A DNA stretch of 18,891 nucleotides from Deltaproteobacteria bacterium (GTDB lineage Bacteria > Desulfobacterota > Syntrophia > Syntrophales > Smithellaceae), in contig SBEK01000066.1 of NCBI GenBank assembly GCA_009668925.1, positions 1-18,891 on the forward strand. The letters run 5' to 3'. Below the pieces are notes generated by a model. That model saw nothing but the letters and a program-made list of their open reading frames with translations. It did not search any database and had not been told where the DNA came from. Position numbers and translations under genes: made by a program. Below, piece by piece: positions 13,992 through 18,891 of the stretch (position 1 is its first letter; each line of letters starts with the position of its first letter).

Positions 13992-14678
13992 CTAGGCCAA
14001 TCGGTGCATGCCTTCCGCCAATTCCGCCAATCCTTCCCTGTCGAGTATCGATATCGAGCGGGTCGTCGCTTTGATCAATTTTTCTTCAGTCATCCGTTTT
14101 AAAATGCGCGACAGCGTTTCGGGAATGGTTCCCAGAAGGCCGGCCATCTGGTTTTTCGAGATGTCCAGCTTGACGGTCCGGGAATCACCGCTATCTTCGC
14201 TGCGATACAGCAGGTAAGCGGCCAGTCTGCCCGGGACTTCCTTGAGGGACAGGTTTTCCACGAGTACGGTAAGTTTGCGAAGCCTGCGGGACATGAGCGC
14301 CAGCATGGAGAGGGCGAGCGACGGTTCGCGGCCGATCAATTCCACAAATTTTGAGCGGGGGAAGAAAAGCGTGCGGGTGTCGGCGAGGGCCTGCGCCGAG
14401 GCCGGGAAATGCTGTCCGGTGAAGACGGCCGCTTCGCCGAACGGTTCAAGGTCTTCCAGAATGTGGAAAATCTGCTCCTTGCCCTCGGGAGAAAGTTTGA
14501 AGATTTTCACCCGCCCGGAAAGGATGACGTAAAAACCGGTTCCCTCATCGCCTTCGGCAAACAGGGATTGCCCCCGCTTGAATGTTCGGCCGACGGCGAT
14601 GGAGGCGAGGCTTGCACACTGCTTTTCGGCGAGGCCGTTAAACAGAGGAATAGATGCAATAATTTTCGTGATATCCAT
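13992..14678 (-). CDS. hcpR: HcpR-like Crp/Fnr-family transcription regulator
   Basis: This is a 228-residue Crp/Fnr regulator. A cyclic-nucleotide-binding-like sensor domain spans about 1-115 (FAEGDEGTGFYVILSGRVKIF), then a long dimer helix, and a winged helix at about 150-222 with the recognition helix in ISKNQMAGLLGTIPETLSRIL. The Fnr N-terminal cysteine cluster is absent; the only cysteine is C21. Deltaproteobacterial HcpR proteins look like this, control hcp in response to nitric oxide or nitrosative stress, and bind a TTGAC-N4-GTCAA site. Divergent hcp and a perfect copy of that site between the genes make the assignment strong. In some HcpR proteins heme is the sensor, but whether it is used here cannot be seen. 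The ATG at 14678 has an AAGGAA site. Confidence 0.85.
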   Translation of the reverse strand: MDITKIIASIPLFNGLAEKQCASLASIAVGRTFKRGQSLFAEGDEGTGFYVILSGRVKIFKLSPEGKEQIFHILEDLEPFGEAAVFTGQHFPASAQALADTRTLFFPRSKFVELIGREPSLALSMLALMSRRLRKLTVLVENLSLKEVPGRLAAYLLYRSEDSGDSRTVKLDISKNQMAGLLGTIPETLSRILKRMTEEKLIKATTRSISILDREGLAELAEGMHRLA

Positions 14679-14698
14679 GTGTTGTTTCCTTGGAAGAA

Positions 14699-14727
14699 AA
14701 AATAACCCGATGTTTGACTTAAGTCAA
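14699..14727 (-). promoter_or_regulatory. Predicted hcpR promoter overlapping the operator
   Basis: On the minus strand TTGACT (14722-14727) is followed after 17 bases by TATTTT (14699-14704). The -35 lies within the palindrome at 14714-14727, so HcpR bound there would block its own promoter (inference). Confidence 0.5.
14714..14727. promoter_or_regulatory. HcpR operator (perfect 14-bp palindrome)
   Basis: TTGACTTAAGTCAA is a perfect palindrome that fits the published HcpR consensus TTGAC-N4-GTCAA. Its centre is 14720.5, which is 41.5 bp before the predicted hcp transcription start (about 14762), the usual position for class II activation by Crp/Fnr proteins. Confidence 0.85.
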
Positions 14728-14749
14728 GGTGCAACTCGAAATATTCGCC

Positions 14750-14755
14750 TATATT
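14750..14755 (+). promoter_or_regulatory. hcp -10 element
   Basis: TATATT with a predicted start near 14762. The matching -35 position (AGGTGC) is poor, which fits a promoter that depends on the activator site at 14714-14727. A leader of about 42 bases follows. Confidence 0.6.
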
Positions 14756-14803
14756 CCCCGTCAAATGATGATTCAAAAAAATAAAATATAAGGAGTGAGT
14801 CAA

Positions 14804-16447
14804 ATGGAAAATCAAGCGATGTTTTGTTACCAGTGCGAACAGACGGCCAAAGGCGAAGGATGTATGAAAGGCGGCGTATGCGGCAAGGATGCCGGGGTCG
14901 CCGCTCTCCAGGATGTCCTGGTCTATGCGCTTCAGGGTTTATCCGTGGTGGCGGTCGATGCCCGCAAAGCGGGAATCAACGATCCCGAAGTCAACAAGTT
15001 TGCGGCCAAGGCTCTTTTTTCAACCTTGACCAACGTGGATTTCGATCCGGCGCGGTTCGTCGATCTGATTGGAAAATGCGCGAGCCTGCGCGACGCTCTG
15101 AAGGAGAAAGCGAAAAAAGCGGGGGCGGCAATCGATGAAAAAACCGCCGGCGTGACTTTCCAGCCCAAGACGACGGTTGACGCGCTCATCGCTCAGGCGA
15201 CTGTTGCGTCGTTGAAAACGTTTGCAGATGCCAACGCTGATATTCAGTCGCTCAAGCATATTTTACTTTTCGGCGTCAAGGGTGTGGCCGCCTATGCGGA
15301 CCACGCGCAGATCCTGGGGCAGGAAGATGAAAAGGTTTACGCCTTTATTGAGGAAGCGCTCTCGGCCATCGCGCGCGAAAATCTGGATTTAAACGGCTGG
15401 GTCGGCCTGGTGTTAAAGTGCGGCGAGATCAATCTGCGGACGATGGAATTGCTCGATGCCGCAAACACGGGTTCCTTTGGACATCCCGTGCCGACCCCGG
15501 TGCCGCTGGGAGCAAAAAAAGGGAAGGCCATTTTGATTTCCGGCCATGACCTGAAAGATCTGTCGGAGCTCTTGAAACAAACAGCGGGCAAGGGAATCAA
15601 TATCTACACGCATGGTGAAATGCTGCCGGCGCACGGCTACCCGGAGCTCAAAAAATATCCGCATTTCTACGGGCACTACGGAACGGCCTGGCAGAACCAG
15701 GCCAAAGAATTTGCCGAATTTCCCGGCGCGATCCTGATGACGACCAACTGCATTCAGCGGCCGCGGGATACCTATGCGGCAAATATCTTCACCGCGGGCC
15801 TCGTGGGCTGGCCGGGTGTGGCCCATATCGCCGACGGCAACTTTGAGCCGGTCATAAAGAAAGCGCTCGAACTGCCCGGATTTGCGGCGGATACAAACGG
15901 CAAATCCGTCATGGTGGGTTTTGCGCGCAACGCCGTGTTGGGTGTGGCCGACAAAGTCATCGAGGCGGTGAAAGGCAAGGCCATCCGCCACTTCTTCTTA
16001 GTCGCCGGCTGCGACGGCGCGAAACCCGGCCGGAACTATTACACGGAATTTGTGGAAAAGGCCCCCAAGGACACAGTTGTTCTGACGCTCGCCTGCGGCA
16101 AGTTCCGTTTCTTCGACCAGGAACTGGGCGACATCGGCGGAATCCCCCGCCTGCTGGACGTGGGGCAATGCAACGACGCTTACTCGGCCATCCAGATTGC
16201 CGTGGCGCTGTCCAAAGCCTTCAATGTCGGTGTGAACGATCTGCCGCTGTCGATGATCTTATCCTGGTATGAACAGAAAGCCGTGGCGATCCTACTGACA
16301 TTGCTCTATCTGGGCATCAAGGACATTCGCCTCGGGCCTTCTCTCCCCGCGTTCATTACGCCCAACGTGCTGAATGTGCTGGTTCAGAATTTCGCCATCA
16401 AACCGATCACCACGCCGGATGAAGATTTGAAGACGATCCTGGGATAG
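14804..16447 (+). CDS. hcp: Hydroxylamine reductase / hybrid cluster protein
   Basis: The 547-residue protein is the hybrid cluster protein, which reduces hydroxylamine in vitro and nitric oxide in vivo. It is thought to protect anaerobes from nitrosative stress and acts in the cytoplasm. The N-terminal [4Fe-4S] cysteines are C8, C11, C20 and C26 in a CX2CX8CX5C pattern, the class I type rather than the E. coli type. All ligands of the hybrid Fe-S-O cluster are present: H248 (GHDLKDL), E272 (THGEMLP), C316 (TTNCIQ), C403 (VAGCDGAKPGR), C431 (LACGKFRF), C456 (VGQCNDAYS), and E490 and K492 (WYEQKA). Length is typical. The ATG at 14804 is preceded by AAGGAG with 8 bases of spacing; a GTG at 14795 is part of that ribosome site. 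No separate Hcr reductase gene lies next to it. Confidence 0.97.
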   Translation: MENQAMFCYQCEQTAKGEGCMKGGVCGKDAGVAALQDVLVYALQGLSVVAVDARKAGINDPEVNKFAAKALFSTLTNVDFDPARFVDLIGKCASLRDALKEKAKKAGAAIDEKTAGVTFQPKTTVDALIAQATVASLKTFADANADIQSLKHILLFGVKGVAAYADHAQILGQEDEKVYAFIEEALSAIARENLDLNGWVGLVLKCGEINLRTMELLDAANTGSFGHPVPTPVPLGAKKGKAILISGHDLKDLSELLKQTAGKGINIYTHGEMLPAHGYPELKKYPHFYGHYGTAWQNQAKEFAEFPGAILMTTNCIQRPRDTYAANIFTAGLVGWPGVAHIADGNFEPVIKKALELPGFAADTNGKSVMVGFARNAVLGVADKVIEAVKGKAIRHFFLVAGCDGAKPGRNYYTEFVEKAPKDTVVLTLACGKFRFFDQELGDIGGIPRLLDVGQCNDAYSAIQIAVALSKAFNVGVNDLPLSMILSWYEQKAVAILLTLLYLGIKDIRLGPSLPAFITPNVLNVLVQNFAIKPITTPDEDLKTILG

Positions 16448-16485
16448 TGAGAAAAAAATTAACCCCTTCTTCTCACTTCCATTCA

Positions 16486-16520
16486 GCCGGAGCCGTCATC
16501 TGACGGCTCCGGCTTTTTTT
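16486..16520 (+). terminator. Rho-independent terminator of hcp
   Basis: GCCGGAGCCGTCA (16486-16498) and TGACGGCTCCGGC (16501-16513) form a perfect 13-bp stem with a 2-base gap between the arms, followed by seven T. A smaller 8-bp stem, AGTGAGAA/TTCTCACT (16446-16477), precedes it. Confidence 0.95.
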
Positions 16521-17252
16521 ACCTGCAAGACAATTTAGAAAGAGACGTCATTCCCGCACAGGCGAAGTCATCTTTTCATTTTTGTCATTCCGGGCAAGCG
16601 AAGCGCGACCCGGAATCCAGGAAGCTGAAGATGTTTCAACATTCATTTATCTCTGAAATGTGGCAGCCGAACCGGCCCACACCGTGAAACGATGCCCTGC
16701 AACTGCGGCTCTAATTCTTTTCCAAATCAAGCGCTACCTTTGTTGGCACAGCCTGCCCCGGCGAAGGCCGGGGTCTCCGGCGTCCTCAACGTATGCAAAT
16801 ATACGTCTCCGGCGCCTCCTCCTTGCCGCCGCGGTATCATCATTGATTTGAAAATAGAATGGCGTTCGAGCGAGAGCCGAAAACTCGCCCTGAGGGCTCA
16901 AACAGTTCGGCTCTTTGTCGCTCCATTTTGCCGAGAGCCGCAACATTTCGGGCATAATCCACTCACGGTATGGGCCGATTCAACTGCTTTATTGTGTTAA
17001 GGGGTCGCCCTTTTTCATAAAGAATGGCGCAAACGATTCACGTTTTTGTAAGGCTGAGCTATTGCCTGGGAAGATACGAAAATTGATAATGAAACTTACT
17101 TCCTGTCCCATTCATCTCCTTTTTCTTTCATTCACGCAACACTACAATCTGTAATGGACACGAATCTCGGAAAATTGGAACACGCAAGACTTTTAAATTA
17201 AATCGTTCCCGATTTCCTCACGGGGTAATAACTGCAGCCGGTATTTCATCTT
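16521..17252. repeat. Gene-free stretch with palindromic repeat fragments
   Basis: No open frame here looks like a real gene. The stretch holds several inverted repeats of the dispersed kind found between bacterial genes: GTCATTCC at 16547 and 16584, the second opening an ATTCCGGG/CCCGGAAT palindrome (16587-16616); a CCCCGGC-GAAG-GCCGGGG hairpin (16756-16773); and a nested hairpin AGAGCCGAA/TTCGGCTCT (16873-16914) with an inner GCCC-TGA-GGGC (16887-16897). From about 16980 to 17250 the sequence is plain and AT-richer, and I see nothing in it. Confidence 0.6.
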
Positions 17253-17289
17253 AAAAAAGCCCGGATATAATTTTATCCGGGCTTTTTTT
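17253..17289. terminator. Bidirectional terminator after the DUF1566 lipoprotein gene
   Basis: GCCCGGATA (17259-17267) and TATCCGGGC (17274-17282) form a 9-bp stem with a 6-base loop, with six A on the left and seven T on the right. It can end transcription of the minus-strand lipoprotein gene (stop at 17298) and of anything coming from the left. Confidence 0.9.
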
Positions 17290-17297
17290 CTGGTTTG

Positions 17298-18743
17298 CTA
17301 AAAAGCCCGGACAGCCCGAACCCATTCCAGAACGCTTTTACCCATGTTGGCAGAGACGCCGTTGGTGTTTTGCACAAGCAACCCGTCGGATGCATTATGT
17401 TCAGATGAACTCCAGTAGGCGTCACCGGGTGAGAGACCGCCGATGACAGCTCTTAATGAATACATCTGAGTGAGTTCATCTCTCGAAGGGAGAAACCAGT
17501 CGGTCTTACCGCCGCCGGTATAATCCCTGCACAGTTTCGCCGCACTTGCCGCACCGCCATTCTGCAGGATGATAGCCTGAGTGTTTGCAAGTCCTGTTCC
17601 TATAGCAGTGCCTGTCGTTCCTATGGCAATTGCGATGTTGCTCCATGCCGCTATCGGATCCGCAGAACCGCCGTTCCACAAGGCAGGCGCTGCCTCTAAT
17701 CCATGCAAACCACCATCGGTGATGTAGAATACGGTACCACCCCCGGGTCCGCTCTTGCCAATGTCATAATACGGTGCAAATCGCTCAAATTGGAAAATTC
17801 GGTAGTCAAAACTATAGGTGTGTCCGGTGCCGCCAGCGGTACTCCAGGTCCCTACCACGCTGCCCGAGGCGCCGCCGTCGAAACCGATGAAATTGGTATA
17901 CTGATTCGCTGCGCCCCTGACGATCAGTTGTGTAGCATTCAAATTATGGCCAAGCGCCCAATCGCCGCCGGCGGTTCCCGGTGCCTCAAAATAAATCGGT
18001 CCGGCTTGCGAATAGGTGTCGATAAAACCCGTATGCGTTGCCTGCCAGGTATCCCCGCCGTAAAAATAAGTATCCGTCATTGCTGTTGCACTGGAATATA
18101 ACATCAGACGATTGAGGTAAGTATCATTGCTCATGATTTTTAGCCCGAAACGATCATCATTGGAACTGATGTTGCCGATGATTATCCTGCCCGCAAAAGT
18201 CGTCGTCCCGGCTTGAACACCAGAGTTACCATTGTCGTCGGAAGTTATGTTTCCCACTTTTAAAACAGTCACTTTAATAATGGGGGGAACAGAGGCATTG
18301 ACCGGATAATCGCTGCCTAATGCGGTTACGCTGACCATAGGGAAGGAGCCTCCAAACGTATACGTCAAATTTGGGTAAGGATTTGCCAGGGGATTTACCT
18401 TATCAAATTCTCTGCCTGCTTGGCTGCCCTCTGCAAAATTAGTGGCGTCTGCTCCTTCCACCTTGATGACTCTATAATCGCCAGTCTCCGTGACAGGGAT
18501 AACGGCGATGCCGTTTGTCCCTGTAACGCCGGTTAATACCGGTCCGCCGGCCTTCTGAATAGAAACAGTCATGCCGTCAACAAGATAATCATTGCCTCCG
18601 GCCTGCAAGTGGACCATGACGTTGGTTTTGACCGCCAAGACCGGATCACTGTCGCTGCTGCTGCAGCCGGCAATGAACAGAAGACTGAACAAACAAGCGG
18701 ACAGGAGTTTCATTTTGAATAAACAACTCTTCTTCATCTTCAT
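17298..18743 (-). CDS. DUF1566-domain lipoprotein
   Basis: This is a 481-residue secreted lipoprotein. It starts with a basic, hydrophobic signal (MKMKKSC, then LLSACLFSLLFIAGC) ending in a lipobox whose cysteine would be lipidated, followed by an SSSDSDP linker. A middle part of about 300 residues is rich in Gly, Ser, Thr and Asn and beta-like, with carbohydrate-binding or Ig-like flavour but no family I can name. The C-terminal 130 or so residues match DUF1566: GPGGGTVFYITDGGLHGLEAAP, a cysteine in AAKLCRDYTGG, WFLPSRDELTQMY, AYWSSSE, and VRAVRAF at the end. The ATG at 18743 was chosen because GGAGGG lies 7 bases upstream. Upstream in-frame starts lack a site, and the first would fall in the promoter. 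The role may be surface adhesion or scaffolding. Confidence 0.85.
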   Translation of the reverse strand: MKMKKSCLFKMKLLSACLFSLLFIAGCSSSDSDPVLAVKTNVMVHLQAGGNDYLVDGMTVSIQKAGGPVLTGVTGTNGIAVIPVTETGDYRVIKVEGADATNFAEGSQAGREFDKVNPLANPYPNLTYTFGGSFPMVSVTALGSDYPVNASVPPIIKVTVLKVGNITSDDNGNSGVQAGTTTFAGRIIIGNISSNDDRFGLKIMSNDTYLNRLMLYSSATAMTDTYFYGGDTWQATHTGFIDTYSQAGPIYFEAPGTAGGDWALGHNLNATQLIVRGAANQYTNFIGFDGGASGSVVGTWSTAGGTGHTYSFDYRIFQFERFAPYYDIGKSGPGGGTVFYITDGGLHGLEAAPALWNGGSADPIAAWSNIAIAIGTTGTAIGTGLANTQAIILQNGGAASAAKLCRDYTGGGKTDWFLPSRDELTQMYSLRAVIGGLSPGDAYWSSSEHNASDGLLVQNTNGVSANMGKSVLEWVRAVRAF

Positions 18744-18798
18744 CAGAATACCCTCCATTTTCAAGATATGTTGTGAAAATAATGAATAGTGTGTTTTT

Positions 18799-18827
18799 TT
18801 TATAGAGATATCGGCCGTTAATGTCAA
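18799..18827 (-). promoter_or_regulatory. Sigma70-type promoter of the DUF1566 lipoprotein gene
   Basis: On the minus strand a perfect TTGACA (18822-18827), a 17-base spacer, and TATAAA (18799-18804), with an A-rich start region. The leader is about 50 bases. Strong constitutive expression is suggested. Confidence 0.75.
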
Positions 18828-18891
18828 TAAATAATGACTGCGGTCAAATCATTGATGAAGCCGTAAAAAAGATTTGAAACGCATCTTCATC

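Noticed and set aside
16734..16955. A 73-codon minus-strand frame with an Arg-rich run in the repeat region.
   Set aside because: It is made of palindromic repeat sequence, has no ribosome site, and is best explained as repeat DNA read as protein.
16446..17297. A search for tRNA or other RNA genes in the long gap after hcp.
   Set aside because: No cloverleaf or conserved RNA motif was seen; the hairpins fit terminators and dispersed repeats.

Overview
The window reads as chromosome of an anaerobic, hydrogen-metabolising bacterium, most likely a deltaproteobacterium (Desulfobacterota) of the Syntrophus/Smithella type. This is inferred from gene content: an NAD(P)H-linked [FeFe] hydrogenase, a PAS-containing sensory hydrogenase, a hybrid cluster protein with an HcpR-type regulator, and moderately GC-rich Gram-negative genes. 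No rRNA or other phylogenetic marker is present. No tRNA, CRISPR array, transposase or phage gene was seen.

Region 1 (1-2363, minus strand) is a tight regulatory operon: DRTGG protein, RsbT-like ATPase/kinase, second DRTGG protein, PHP-domain protein, and a HATPase protein cut by the window edge. Two copies of a 14-bp repeat containing TTGACA lie just upstream. Region 2 (2574-3086, plus strand) is a lone histidine-kinase ATPase module that separates the two minus-strand operons. A 19-bp RNA-pairing inverted repeat lies at its 3' side.

Region 3 (3215-9853, minus strand) is the hydrogenase operon, with a strong promoter at 9989-10017. In transcription order it encodes a 1144-residue [FeFe] hydrogenase fused to a GltD-like flavin module, a small thioredoxin-like [2Fe-2S] protein, a sensory-type [FeFe] hydrogenase with a PAS domain and an altered H-cluster pocket, and a SpoIIE-type phosphatase. 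Regions 1 and 3 together look like a catalytic hydrogenase, an H2 or redox sensor, a PP2C phosphatase and RsbT/HATPase kinases, in other words a possible H2-responsive partner-switching circuit.

Region 4 (10057-11989, plus strand) is divergent from the hydrogenase operon and encodes CheW and a methyl-accepting chemotaxis protein with almost no periplasmic domain. It ends at a strong terminator. Region 5 (12073-14678, minus strand) holds an HcpR-like Crp/Fnr regulator, a methyltransferase, and a Nudix hydrolase fused to an RsbRD-like domain. Region 6 (14714-16520, plus strand) is hcp. A perfect palindrome, TTGACTTAAGTCAA, sits between hcpR and hcp, centred 41.5 bp before the predicted hcp start of transcription and overlapping the predicted hcpR -35.

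Region 7 (16521-17252) has no convincing gene and holds several palindromic repeat fragments. Region 8 (17298-18743, minus strand) is a DUF1566-type lipoprotein with its own promoter and terminator.
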